Shown here piece after piece: positions 40,440 through 49,332 of a DNA stretch of 64,000 bases (position 1 is the stretch's first letter; every line of letters begins with the position of its first letter). The stretch covers positions 3,038,001-3,102,000 of the forward strand of contig OZ241379.1 of the NCBI GenBank assembly GCA_965200685.1, written 5' to 3'. The notes beneath the pieces were generated by a model. That model saw only the letters and a program-made list of their open reading frames with translations, was not told the origin of the DNA and made no database searches. Both the position numbers and the translations under genes were made by a program. This DNA comes from Bin5 sp965200685 (GTDB taxonomy: Bacteria; Chloroflexota; Anaerolineae; Caldilineales; Caldilineaceae).

Positions 40440-42818
40440 CTAAAAGTGGGTTGTACGGGTCCAATCCATCAGAGCCTGTTGGGATCCGTACAGGCAAGCC
40501 GCATTTTCTGGGCCATGTTCGATGCGGGGCGTTGTCGTGGCCTCTGGATCAGCAGCACCTGACGGTTGATCCTGCCGGACGTACAGACCATCCGCTTGCA
40601 TCAGCCATGCCTGGCGTCTGTCCCCTAGGCAGACCCCTAGGATTCGCTGCAACTGCTCCTGCAAGGCCGGTTCCTCCACAGGGACTATCGCCTCTACGCG
40701 CGCAAGTAGATTGCGGGACATCCAATCGGCACTGCCGATGAAATACAGAGGTGTGCCATCATTGGCGAAATGGTAGATGCGGTGGTGTTCCAGAAAACGC
40801 CCGATGATACTGATGACCTCGATGTTCTCACTAATCCCAGGAATCCCTGGCCGAATCCGGCAGTTGCCTCTTACGACCAGGCTGATCTGTACGCCGGCCT
40901 GGCTTGCTCTGTAGAGAGCCTGCACCACCATTGGGTCGTCCAGCCCGTTCATCTTGGCGATGATGCGGGCCGGACGTCCGGCCTGTGCATGGGCTGCTTC
41001 CGCGTCGATCAACTCCACGAACCGGTCTCGCATATTGACTGGTGCGACAAGTAGCCGGCGGTACTCATGCTGGCGGCTATAGCCCGTCAAAAAATTGAAC
41101 AGGTCCATCAAGTCAGCCCCGATCTCTGGGCGAGCTGTCAGCAGGCCCAAATCCGTGTACAGAGCAGCCGTCTTCGGATTGTAGTTGCCCGTGCCGATGT
41201 GTGCGTACACCCGTAGGCCGTCTTCCTCCTCCCTCACCACGAGGGTCGTTTTGGTGTGGGTTTTCAAGCCGACAAGCCCGTAGGCCACATGGACGCCGGC
41301 GTCCTCTAGGGTACGGGCCCATTCAATGTTGCGCTCCTCATCAAAGCGGGCCTTCAATTCTACCAGTACAGCCACCTGCTTGCCCCGTTCTGCAGCTTGG
41401 ATCAGGGCCCGTCCTACCGGGGAATCGGCACTGGTTCGGTACAAGGTCTGTTTGATCGCCAGGACCTGCGGATCCCTGGCCGCTGCCTCAATGAAAGCCT
41501 GTGTGCTGGTGGCAAAACTGTGGTAAGGATGATGAACCAACACATCCCCTTTGCTGAGAATGGAGAAGATATCGGCGGGGCGAGTCTGGCTACCGACGCC
41601 GGAGAAGGCTACATGGGTTTGGGGCGTCCAAGGCTCGTACTTCAGATGTGGTAGGTTTACGTCTGCCAGCGCTAGGAAATCCGCCACACCCAATGGTCCA
41701 TTCTGGGGATAGATATCGGTCTGTTGCAGGCCCATGGCCTGCATCAGGACTGTGCGGATGTCGCTCGGCATGGATTCGGCCACCTCCAAGCGCACGATCG
41801 GTGCAAAGCGACGTTCCCGCAGCTCTTCGCTGATCATCTCAAGCAAGTCATCGGCCTCTTCCTCATTGCGAGCGATATCCGCGTTGCGGGTCACCCGAAA
41901 CGGATTGGTAGAGATGATCTCCATCCCTTGGAAGAGCGCGTGCAGATGATGGGTAATCACCTGCTCCAATGGTACGAATGCGGCAGATGTGGAGCCATTG
42001 GATTGCGACGTCTCCCCACTTGTTGCCAAATCGTGGGAGTCGTTTACTGCTACCCAGCGAGCCCGGTTCTGTGGCACTTTGACCCGCGCAAACCGAATTT
42101 CATGGCTGTCCGGGTCCCGCAACTCCACTGCTAGATTGAGACTGAGGTTGCTGATAAAGGGGAAGGGGTGGCCGGGGTCCACGGCTAAGGGTGTCAAAAT
42201 CGGATAGATTTCCCGGCGAAAGAAGGCTGCCATCTGCGCCTGCTGTGGCGCGGACAGTTCATCATAATCAACGAGGCACACCCCCTCTTTGTGTAGGGCT
42301 GGCAGGATATCCGTCATGAGTACACGGGCCTGGCACTGCACCATGGCGTGGATGTGCCGGGCGATGAGCCTCATCTGATAGTCTGGCGTCCAGCCGTGAA
42401 GGATCAGGTTGGCAACACCTGCGGCCTGCTGCCGTTTCAGGCCACCAACCCGTTTACGAAAGAATTCGTCCAGATTGCTGCCGGTGATAGCGATAAACTT
42501 GAGCCGTTCTAGGAGCGGGTTGCGCTCGTCCAAGGCTTCGTACAAGACGCGCCAGTTGAAATCCAGCCAACTCAGTTCCCGATTGTAGATGGCCGGTGAC
42601 TCCGCCAACGCAGGTAACGAGAGGTGGGCCAATGGGGTAGACAGGGACGGGTAGGCGGAGACAGGCGGCATATTTACGGGCTGCCCCTCGCCCACCCCTG
42701 CCCCTTGAACTGTTGGAATGGAATTGCCAGTATCTGTTTCCGATTCATCGGTAATGAACTGTTCGACAGTTGCTGGATACTCTCGTTCTTCGTCGAATCG
42801 ATAGGCATAAGAATTCAT
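40440..42818 (-). CDS. ppk1: Polyphosphate kinase 1
   Basis: A 792-residue PPK1, which reversibly makes polyphosphate from ATP. After an unusual Ser/Pro/Thr-rich N-terminal extension of about 75 residues comes the N domain (YNRELSWLDFNWRVLYEA), then the head domain and two phospholipase-D-like C domains. The phosphohistidine region LVGLKTHTKTTL is near 540 and AHIGTGNYNPKTAALYTD near 565. The second PLD-like site is FIGSADWMSRNL near 700. The peptide chain is otherwise of normal length. A GGAGA lies upstream of the ATG. It has its own promoter and no ppx neighbour. Confidence 0.95.
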   Translation of the reverse strand: MNSYAYRFDEEREYPATVEQFITDESETDTGNSIPTVQGAGVGEGQPVNMPPVSAYPSLSTPLAHLSLPALAESPAIYNRELSWLDFNWRVLYEALDERNPLLERLKFIAITGSNLDEFFRKRVGGLKRQQAAGVANLILHGWTPDYQMRLIARHIHAMVQCQARVLMTDILPALHKEGVCLVDYDELSAPQQAQMAAFFRREIYPILTPLAVDPGHPFPFISNLSLNLAVELRDPDSHEIRFARVKVPQNRARWVAVNDSHDLATSGETSQSNGSTSAAFVPLEQVITHHLHALFQGMEIISTNPFRVTRNADIARNEEEADDLLEMISEELRERRFAPIVRLEVAESMPSDIRTVLMQAMGLQQTDIYPQNGPLGVADFLALADVNLPHLKYEPWTPQTHVAFSGVGSQTRPADIFSILSKGDVLVHHPYHSFATSTQAFIEAAARDPQVLAIKQTLYRTSADSPVGRALIQAAERGKQVAVLVELKARFDEERNIEWARTLEDAGVHVAYGLVGLKTHTKTTLVVREEEDGLRVYAHIGTGNYNPKTAALYTDLGLLTARPEIGADLMDLFNFLTGYSRQHEYRRLLVAPVNMRDRFVELIDAEAAHAQAGRPARIIAKMNGLDDPMVVQALYRASQAGVQISLVVRGNCRIRPGIPGISENIEVISIIGRFLEHHRIYHFANDGTPLYFIGSADWMSRNLLARVEAIVPVEEPALQEQLQRILGVCLGDRRQAWLMQADGLYVRQDQPSGAADPEATTTPRIEHGPENAACLYGSQQALMDWTRTTHF

Positions 42819-43159
42819 CGGCTCTGTCTCCGACTTGCTCTTTAGGCAACATTGCGTTACATATTACTTGTGGATCATATAACGTATTTTAAGAAATTTC
42901 AACCTAGTTGTCTAACTACCAGAATCGTTTCGCGTGGCCAATTGCGAATTCGGTCAGGATTCTCTGAACCTTGTCTGCAGCAGGAGTAAAGGATTCATCC
43001 TGAGTTGATTCCTGCAAATCGTGTAAATCCAAATCAGTGTTTACTAGCTATGCAGTGATTTGAATCTATGAGGGGCAGCGGAAACTAGCACCTGCAGTGT
43101 TTCGCTGCCAATCGCAGACAGTTACGAAAAACTGGGGGTTATCAGGAGTACATGCTGCT
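42819..43159. other. Divergent intergenic region ppk1 / CPBP gene
   Basis: About 340 bases. It contains the ppk1 promoter (42874-42902) and a probable decayed copy of the 18-bp inverted-end repeat (CTTGTCTGCAGCAGGA at 42970-42985, with CGTGTAAATCCAAATCAG further on). No convincing plus-strand promoter or gene is seen. Confidence 0.45.
42874..42902 (-). promoter_or_regulatory. Promoter for ppk1
   Basis: On the minus strand TTGAAA (42902-42897), a 17-base spacer and TATGAT (42879-42874), giving a leader of about 50 bases. No PHO-box-like repeat is recognised. Confidence 0.6.
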
Positions 43160-44233
43160 ATGTTGGGAAATCTGTTGTTTGTCCCGTTTATCTTTATTGT
43201 TTTTCTGGCCAACCTTGCCGACAAGAGGCGGTTGGCCGCTGAATCCGATAATACAGTAGCCGGGCTCACCTATCTCTTTCATATTTTCATCTTTGGCTGC
43301 CTGGCAGCGGTCGGCATACTGCTCCAAGGGTTCGGCCTGCTGATAAACGGCAATAGCGGTTTGGCAGATAGTATATTGCCATCGCTTTTGGAGACCGGCG
43401 ATTCAAGCCTAGAATCCCTATTGAATGGAGAGGTTCTGAGCAACCTTGGGGCCGGCCTGTGGGGGCCGGCCCTGATCGCAATGCTACTCCTGCTCCCGCC
43501 CGTGCGACGTGGCGTCGCGAGGGTTATCCCCATCGACCCCCGCAGTACTGTCCATGGGGTCGCTCTTTCGTTCGTGATGCTGATCGTCATCAATCTGACA
43601 ACGACCCTTGCCATCGGATTGGAGACATTGGCGGACCTATCCGATGATACAGATCGTACCAATAGTGCTGCATTGCTGGCAACGCTGTGGACACAACAGC
43701 TCACAATGGCCTTATGGGCCCTGGTCGGCGTTGGCTGGCTGACTCGTCGTATGTGGTCGCAGGTATTGGAACGACTCGGCCTCGTCGTTCCTCGTCCTAG
43801 GGAGGTCGGCATCGGTGTAGGTATCGGACTGCTCTCTGTATGCCTGATTCTGTTGTTGGAAGCCGGCGCGTCCGCGTTTGGTTTTGGTCCTGATGAAAAT
43901 GTTGAACGCCTGACAGAAGTGCTGCTCGGCCCGCTGCTGACTTCGATCCCCGGTATCCTTACATTGGGTCTGGCAGCCGGTATCGGCGAAGAAACTCTTT
44001 ACCGGGGCGCGCTGCAACCCCGCTTTGGCTTGCTTGTCACAAGTTTTCTATTTGCCATCACCCATAGCAACTATGGCATCAGCCTGTCTACGCTGTTGGT
44101 GTTCATGATTGGGCTGGTGTTCGGCCTGGTCCGCATACGTTTTAACACCACAACTAGCGTGATTGCACATGCTTCCTACAACAGCACCTTGGGTTTGATT
44201 GCTCTCCTCGCGCAGCAAATCGCCTCTTCTTAA
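43160..44233 (+). CDS. CPBP family intramembrane metalloprotease
   Basis: A 357-residue membrane protein with about eight hydrophobic segments. The C-terminal half carries the CPBP (Abi) motifs: EETLYRGALQPRFG near 298 (EExxxR), FLFAITHSNYG near 315 (FxxxH) and HASYNSTLGL near 342 (HxxxN). These define glutamic-type intramembrane proteases related to CAAX endoproteases and bacteriocin-immunity proteins. The start at 43160 (MLGNLLFVPF) is preferred because the longer frame lacks hydrophobic continuity. AGGAG lies 14 bases upstream, rather far. Target unknown. Confidence 0.85.
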   Translation: MLGNLLFVPFIFIVFLANLADKRRLAAESDNTVAGLTYLFHIFIFGCLAAVGILLQGFGLLINGNSGLADSILPSLLETGDSSLESLLNGEVLSNLGAGLWGPALIAMLLLLPPVRRGVARVIPIDPRSTVHGVALSFVMLIVINLTTTLAIGLETLADLSDDTDRTNSAALLATLWTQQLTMALWALVGVGWLTRRMWSQVLERLGLVVPRPREVGIGVGIGLLSVCLILLLEAGASAFGFGPDENVERLTEVLLGPLLTSIPGILTLGLAAGIGEETLYRGALQPRFGLLVTSFLFAITHSNYGISLSTLLVFMIGLVFGLVRIRFNTTTSVIAHASYNSTLGLIALLAQQIASS

Positions 44234-44253
44234 TTCAATATCCCCATCAAAAC

Positions 44254-45855
44254 TTAGGCGATTGCATCGCCAAACCTGATGAGTCGCCGGTAGAGTTCCT
44301 CCTGCCGGCGTATGGCCTTCTCGTAGCGTTTGCTTGCTTGTCTGTCCGGGGTGGAAGTGTGTACCGTCGGAGGCACGGGTGGCTCCGGCAGACCGAGGGC
44401 CTGTAGGGCCAGAATGGCTGCGCCCCGACTGGTAGCCTCAGGCACATCAATGAGATGCACCGGCGTCTGCAGAACATCCGCCAGAATTTGTCGCCATAGA
44501 AGATTCTCTTGCAGCGCGCCGCCGCTGGCGACAATCTCACTGTCAGGGGCCAGTAATGGCTTAAGACGGTCGTAAATCAGACGAAAACGGAAAGCGACTG
44601 CCTCAAAGGCTGCCCGGATGATGTGAGCCGCTGTGGTCGCCGGCGTAATACCGCTGATGCTGAGGGTCGCTTCGCTGGCCCAGCCCGGTGCTCGCTCTCC
44701 ACGCAAAAAAGGTAGGATCGTCAGCCCATGTGCATCGGGCGGCAACAAAGCAGCCAGCGCCAATCGTTCATCGGGTTCCTCTGCCGCCAATACGTCCTGT
44801 AGCCAAGAGTAAAGAGAGCCGCCATCGGTCAGGGAACCGCCTAGAAGCCAGCGTTTCCTGTCGATTGGATAGCTCCACAGCCCGACAGGCACCTCTGGCA
44901 CAGAGCCATCTATATCTGTTGGGATGACGACCCGCATGGCCCCGGTCGTTCCGATGGTCAGGGCGATGCGCCGGTTGTCCGTACAGCCGCTGCCGAGATT
45001 GGCACCGACGCCATCGCCCACTGCCAGAAAAAAGGGAACCGTCGCCAACTCCGGCCAACGTCTGGCCCAAGGGGCAGCCAGCCCAATAGCTCGTGGCCTG
45101 GGGCCTGTAACTGCCGTGGAATGTGGAGTTTTACTGGTTGCTGGCCATTGGTTGCTGGCCACTGAGTAGTCGAGGATAGGTGAGAGATTGCGCGCGGCCA
45201 GGCCAACCCGCCGTAGGAGAGCCTCATCCCAAGAGCGAGCACGACGGTTGAATAGTCCTGTCCAGCCGACCTCACTGCTGCTGATAGGCGCAAAGGGGTG
45301 GCCCTTCCAGCGGGCCAACAGGTAGGAGGCCAGAGTATGCCAATGAGCAACTTGCCCTAGCCGCTCCGGTTCTTCGGCAGCCAATCGCAACATTTGTGCC
45401 GGCACGTAAGCACTGTGGACCGGTGTCCCTGTGCGGCCATAGGTGGTATCAAAGGCACCCTCCTGTTGTAGTTCCCGCCGCAACCTGTCGGCATATGGCC
45501 CGCTGCGGGTGTCGGCGTAGCTGTACACAGGTGTAACCGGTTGGCCATTGCGGTTCACACCGAGCCAGCTCATGGCGAAACTGGTCCATGCAACTGCTAG
45601 AAAGCGATACTCGCCCCGCAACTCTCGCAGCCGTTCCAGACAATCACTGACCACCTGCTCCGTCAGCTCGGTGATGGTGTCGGGGTCAAATGTGCTGTCC
45701 GCGGCCTGCCTTATGTAACGGTACTCGGATATGCCTTCCACTGGCGCGCCAGTAGTGTAGTAGGCGGACGCGCGCACGGAAGAGCTGCCAAGATCGATTG
45801 TGAGGATCAGGTCGTTCACTGCAGTGGCCTGTGGTGTTGAATGTTCACTGGTCAT
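44254..45855 (-). CDS. FGGY-family carbohydrate kinase (gluconokinase-like)
   Basis: A 533-residue sugar kinase. The phosphate-1 motif ILTIDLGSSSVRASAY is near 17-32. AVAWTSFAMSWLGV near 88, LAVGDGVGANLGSGC near 285 and VASGGALQENLLWRQILAD near 445 are the FGGY signatures. The closest pattern is gluconate or xylulose kinase. About 25 extra residues near 245 (VASNQWPATSKTPHSTAV) come from dispersed-repeat DNA. The first 14 codons, including the start, come from another copy (GGCCACTGCAGT). It overlaps the upstream mrpG stop by 11 bases and thus trails the antiporter operon. Confidence 0.87.
   Translation of the reverse strand: MTSEHSTPQATAVNDLILTIDLGSSSVRASAYYTTGAPVEGISEYRYIRQAADSTFDPDTITELTEQVVSDCLERLRELRGEYRFLAVAWTSFAMSWLGVNRNGQPVTPVYSYADTRSGPYADRLRRELQQEGAFDTTYGRTGTPVHSAYVPAQMLRLAAEEPERLGQVAHWHTLASYLLARWKGHPFAPISSSEVGWTGLFNRRARSWDEALLRRVGLAARNLSPILDYSVASNQWPATSKTPHSTAVTGPRPRAIGLAAPWARRWPELATVPFFLAVGDGVGANLGSGCTDNRRIALTIGTTGAMRVVIPTDIDGSVPEVPVGLWSYPIDRKRWLLGGSLTDGGSLYSWLQDVLAAEEPDERLALAALLPPDAHGLTILPFLRGERAPGWASEATLSISGITPATTAAHIIRAAFEAVAFRFRLIYDRLKPLLAPDSEIVASGGALQENLLWRQILADVLQTPVHLIDVPEATSRGAAILALQALGLPEPPVPPTVHTSTPDRQASKRYEKAIRRQEELYRRLIRFGDAIA
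45100..45175. repeat. In-frame dispersed-repeat insertion in the FGGY kinase gene
   Basis: Read with the gene it contains CAGTGGCCAGCAACCAATGG, then CCAGCAACCAGTAAAACTCC. The CAGTGGCCAGCAA part also opens the mrpE-mrpF hairpin, and the layout matches the insertion at 12846. Confidence 0.55.
45818..45825. repeat. ACTGCAGT motif in the first codons of the FGGY kinase
   Basis: The palindrome lies in codons 10-13. The flanking ACCAGTGAACATTC and CACAGGCC belong to the same repeat-like segment that provides the start codon. Confidence 0.5.
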
Positions 45856-46192
45856 TGGTGTGCCGGGCGGCTAGATCGTCATGCACAAGCAGAAATCGGT
45901 CAGAGGCACTCTGGCGATAGGCTGCTCTGGCCATTGTGGTTGTGGCGATGGGACTCGTCACGAAGAAGAGAATAATCAGGGCAACCATACGGGCTATCTG
46001 TCCGTCCTCAAGGAAATGTACCCCGGTAGCGAACAGCAGGCAACTGATGCCCAAGGTCGCGGCCTGCCCGGCCGCATGCATGCGGGTAAACACATCAGGC
46101 AGCCGCAATATGCCCAAAGCACTGATGAGCAGAAAGAGCGTACCGATGGAAGCGAGAAGAATAACGAGTAGATTTTTGTTCAACAGGTCCAT
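45845..46192 (-). CDS. mrpG: Mrp Na+/H+ antiporter subunit G
   Basis: A 115-residue membrane protein with three hydrophobic segments (about 7-27, 40-60 and 65-90). The family signature GILRLPDVFTRMHAAGQAAT is near 27-46. MrpG is the smallest core subunit of the multi-subunit cation/proton antiporter that exports Na+ in exchange for H+. It ends 11 bases inside the start of the FGGY kinase gene. It follows mrpF after 90 bases that include a remnant of the inverted-end repeat. Confidence 0.93.
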   Translation of the reverse strand: MDLLNKNLLVILLASIGTLFLLISALGILRLPDVFTRMHAAGQAATLGISCLLFATGVHFLEDGQIARMVALIILFFVTSPIATTTMARAAYRQSASDRFLLVHDDLAARHTNDQ

Positions 46193-46240
46193 TGAATCAC
46201 TCCAAAACTAGGAATCGAATCACGAGATCGCATCCTTTCA

Positions 46241-46274
46241 TCTAGAGAATCCTGATGCAGACAAGGTGTTCGAG
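46241..46274 (+). repeat. Remnant of the repeat B right end
   Basis: TCTAGAGAATCCTGATGCAG plus ACAAGGTGTTC matches the right end of repeat B near 27085-27115 with a few changes. It lies in the mrpF-mrpG spacer. Confidence 0.65.
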
Positions 46275-46282
46275 AATGTTGA

Positions 46283-46582
46283 TCAGTTCTGTATGTCTTC
46301 CTCTTCCTTCTCCCCTTTGCGTTCTAAGAAGCGGGCAAACATCATCGTGCCGAGGAACCCGAGCACTGCCGTGATAATCGCCCCTTCTAATAGAACGTAT
46401 GACTGGCTGGTTACGGCAAATAGAGCAAAAATGCCGACCGCGTGGATCGAGATCAGATCAAAGGCGACCGTGCGGTTCGGGACATTTGGCCCGCGCAGAA
46501 GTCGCCAGAAACAAAGTAGCAGGGAAAAGGTGAGCAGTGCCATCAGTACATCTAGGCTCAGGGCGAAAAGTTCATTGCTCAT
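46283..46582 (-). CDS. mrpF: Mrp antiporter subunit F
   Basis: A 99-residue protein with three membrane segments. The conserved RLLRGPNVPNRTVAFDLI is near 27-44, including the Asp known to matter in MrpF. An acidic and basic C-terminal tail (LERKGEKEEEDIQN) follows. It is part of the mrp operon between mrpE and mrpG. Confidence 0.93.
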   Translation of the reverse strand: MSNELFALSLDVLMALLTFSLLLCFWRLLRGPNVPNRTVAFDLISIHAVGIFALFAVTSQSYVLLEGAIITAVLGFLGTMMFARFLERKGEKEEEDIQN

Positions 46583-46599
46583 AATGACAACACCAATGG

Positions 46600-46629
46600 G
46601 CAGTGGCCAGCAATCCCATAGGCCACTGC
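46600..46629. repeat. Perfect hairpin between mrpE and mrpF
   Basis: GCAGTGGCC (46600-46608) and GGCCACTGC (46621-46629) are exact inverted repeats with a 12-base loop, starting three bases after the mrpE stop. The left arm reads like other dispersed repeat copies (CAGTGGCCAGCAA). Confidence 0.7.
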
Positions 46630-46631
46630 GT

Positions 46632-47153
46632 TTATGTCTTTAGAATATCCTCTTCATTCATCTCCTCGAGAAGATGCCGTAGTTCTAAAAGTGGCTGCTC
46701 AAAGTCCCGTTTGATTTCAGCACGGAACGTCTCCGGACTGGTGATATGTATGGTATGGACAAACAGAGCCTCTTGTCCATGGACATCCTCGCCGAGATCA
46801 ACGCTTAGGGTACCAGGGGTCAGGGTGATGATGGAGGCCAGCACGGTAATGTCCAAAGGATTCGTCAGGACAAGCGGTACGGCTACGATGCCTGGTCGTA
46901 TCCTGGGCGTAGAGCGAAATGTATTGGAGAGTACGACGATGGCCAGCCGCAGGTTGCTTTCCAGAATTGCATACAGAACATATGCGCTGAATCTGGAAAG
47001 TTTCACTACATAGTACCCGTACCTCCGTTGGACAATGGATAGCAGGACAAAGCCCAAGATGAAGCCGCTGAGAAGAGTACGCAATGAGTACTCGCTATTC
47101 AGGACCAGCCACAGCAGAGCGAGGGACAGGTTGAGTACAAAGAAACGCTGCAT
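46632..47153 (-). CDS. mrpE: Mrp antiporter subunit E
   Basis: A 173-residue subunit with N-terminal membrane segments (about 3-45 and 55-80) and a cytosolic C-terminal domain. Signature stretches are NSEYSLRTLLSGFILGFVLL near 19-38 and IITLTPGTLSVDLGED near 103. MrpE is needed for assembly of the small Mrp subunits. It is separated from mrpD by 85 bases, the second longest gap in the operon. Confidence 0.92.
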   Translation of the reverse strand: MQRFFVLNLSLALLWLVLNSEYSLRTLLSGFILGFVLLSIVQRRYGYYVVKLSRFSAYVLYAILESNLRLAIVVLSNTFRSTPRIRPGIVAVPLVLTNPLDITVLASIITLTPGTLSVDLGEDVHGQEALFVHTIHITSPETFRAEIKRDFEQPLLELRHLLEEMNEEDILKT

Positions 47154-47238
47154 TGATACTCCTAGTGGAGAATGACACGTGGAAAGTGAAGAGCCACTAG
47201 CGTGAGAACACTACTCCCAGTAAAATAGATCATCTGCG

Positions 47239-48798
47239 CTATTCCTCTTGCTCGGTCAGCGGCGCGACCGCCTGAATATACGCCTGTTGGTCTAAGGCTT
47301 GGGCCGCCACCCGTCTCGTCAACTGGAAGGCCGGCTCTCCTAGAATACCCAAGCCCAGACTTAAGGATACGAGTACAGCGATGGGGGTCAGTACCAGGGC
47401 TTGACGGACTTTATTCTGCAAGATGCGGGAATGGAACGGGTCCGGCCATCTGTACTCGCCCCAGAAGGACTCCCGCCAGAGGCGCATCATATTGAGCAGT
47501 GTCAGAAAGCTGGCAAAGATACTGACACCTGCCACCAACCAGTGGCGAGTGTCTAAGGTGATTTGCAGGAGACTCAGTTTGCTCACGAAACCGCTGAATG
47601 GTGGAATGCCGGCCAGGGAAATAGAGGACAGAAAAAAAAGAAATGCCAGCAAAGGTTGTTGGGTCACCAGACCACCGATGGAGGCCAGCCGGTCGCTGCC
47701 CATATGGATTTCTACGGCCCCACCAGCCATGATAAGTGCTGTCTTGACAATCATATGATGACAGAGGTATAGCACTGCTGCTGCCAATCCGAAGCCAACA
47801 GATAACTGGTTGCCATTCAAGGCGACCGCCAGCCCCATCAGCATAAAGCCTACATGGCTGATGATGTGGAAACTGAGGACTCGGCGGATCCCCGGCTGGG
47901 CCAATGCACCGAATGCGCCCACGAGCATCGTTGCCCCGGCCAAAGCTAGCAGTGGCCTCTGCCAGTCGATGAGCAGATCCGGGAAGAAGAGCGTATAGCT
48001 GCGGAAGAGTGTATACACACCAACTTTTGTCAACAACCCGCCGAACAGAGCCGTGACCGCCGGCGGCGGTGTGTGGTAGCTGGCTGGCAGCCAGAAGAAC
48101 AGCGGAAAAATCGCGGCTTTGCTGCCAAATCCGACTAGCAACAGCCCCGCGAAGACTGTATGCACTGCAGGAGATGCCAGCGGCAGTCGCTGTGCGATCT
48201 GTGCCATGTTGAGCGTACCCATGGTGCCATAGGCCACACCGGCCGCGACCAAGAAGATCGTTGATGCCAGCAGATTGAGGACCACGTAACGGATGCCGCT
48301 GTTCGTCTGGGCCGGCTGGGCACCGACCGTCAGCAGCACAAAACTCGCCATCAGAAGTACCTCAAAAAACACATACAGGTTGAAGAGATCACCCGCCAGA
48401 AACGCGCCATTGACACCCATCAACAGCAGCAGATAGAGGGGATAGAAGCCCATTTGTTTGCGATGTTGGCCGATAGTGGCGATGGCAAACGGATATACAG
48501 CCATGGCGACAACTGCTGTCAACAACAAAAGCGTGGACGAAAGACCATCGGCATACACGGTGATGCCAAACGGTGCCGACCATCCGCCCATCTGAAGCAC
48601 AAATCGTTCACCCCGTCCTGCGGTCGCCTGAAAGAGGAGCAAGGCAACCGTCAGATTGAGGAGCAGAGCCAGGGTTGAAAGGAGTAATTGTAGGCCGATC
48701 CGGCGTCGTCCACCCCAATGGGTGAAGAACAACATCAGGGCGGCTGTCAACAGTGGAATCGCAACCGGTGCGGCCAGCAGATTGGCATTCAAGTTCAT
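47239..48798 (-). CDS. mrpD: Mrp antiporter subunit D
   Basis: A 519-residue proton-translocating subunit homologous to complex I NuoM/NuoN. About 14 hydrophobic helices are seen. KAAIFPLFFWLPASYHTPPP near 235 and FGGLLTKVGVYTLFR near 263 are the proton-channel signatures, with the lysines conserved in the antiporter module. Its start overlaps the mrpC stop by 4 bases, supporting co-translation. Confidence 0.95.
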   Translation of the reverse strand: MNLNANLLAAPVAIPLLTAALMLFFTHWGGRRRIGLQLLLSTLALLLNLTVALLLFQATAGRGERFVLQMGGWSAPFGITVYADGLSSTLLLLTAVVAMAVYPFAIATIGQHRKQMGFYPLYLLLLMGVNGAFLAGDLFNLYVFFEVLLMASFVLLTVGAQPAQTNSGIRYVVLNLLASTIFLVAAGVAYGTMGTLNMAQIAQRLPLASPAVHTVFAGLLLVGFGSKAAIFPLFFWLPASYHTPPPAVTALFGGLLTKVGVYTLFRSYTLFFPDLLIDWQRPLLALAGATMLVGAFGALAQPGIRRVLSFHIISHVGFMLMGLAVALNGNQLSVGFGLAAAVLYLCHHMIVKTALIMAGGAVEIHMGSDRLASIGGLVTQQPLLAFLFFLSSISLAGIPPFSGFVSKLSLLQITLDTRHWLVAGVSIFASFLTLLNMMRLWRESFWGEYRWPDPFHSRILQNKVRQALVLTPIAVLVSLSLGLGILGEPAFQLTRRVAAQALDQQAYIQAVAPLTEQEE

Positions 48799-49331
48799 CG
48801 GTAGTGGAATTCCTCCATGGCCTCGGATTCGTCGGACTCCGGTGTCAGACTGGGTGTCCAGCTGGGCGGCATATCGTCACTATCATAGACCTCGTCCAGC
48901 TCATAAGCCAGCCAGTCGTACTCGTCAGTATCTTGGGGACCTTCGGTAAAATCAAAGGGATCTCCTTCCCGCAGTAGAGGAACAAACTCCCCAGGTACGA
49001 TATCTGTTGCCGCGATGGTCTGCCTCCGGTTGACCAGCGCAATGACGAAGGCAGTAATGCCGAAGCTGATGACAATTGCTGTCAGGATCAGGGCCTGGGG
49101 CAAGGGATCCGCGGGCACCGCTGCGGCTAGGGCTTCGGCGTACTTTTTTTTGTCCAAGAAAATCGGTGGACGCCCTGGGGTGAGAGTCCCGGAGCCGAAC
49201 AACAGCAGATTGACGCCATGGCTCAGGAGCGCGAGGCCGAGGATCAGTTTGATCTGTCCTCGTCGCATAATCATATATGTGCCGGTCGCAAAAAGGCTGC
49301 CGACCGCAATCGCTAGCAGTAAGGCGATCAT
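48795..49331 (-). CDS. mrpC: Mrp antiporter subunit C with acidic tail
   Basis: A 178-residue NuoK-like subunit starting at 49331, two bases inside the mrpB stop region. Three membrane helices contain LLSHGVNLLLFGSG near 35 and DPLPQALILTAIVISFGITA near 74-93. MrpC is usually about 115 residues. Here a strongly acidic tail of about 65 residues follows the last helix (from about 115 on, DPFDFTEGPQDTDEYDWLAY and later ESDESEAMEEF). Such a tail would face the cytoplasm and might bind cations or a partner. Confidence 0.92.
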   Translation of the reverse strand: MIALLLAIAVGSLFATGTYMIMRRGQIKLILGLALLSHGVNLLLFGSGTLTPGRPPIFLDKKKYAEALAAAVPADPLPQALILTAIVISFGITAFVIALVNRRQTIAATDIVPGEFVPLLREGDPFDFTEGPQDTDEYDWLAYELDEVYDSDDMPPSWTPSLTPESDESEAMEEFHYR

Positions 49332-49332
49332 A

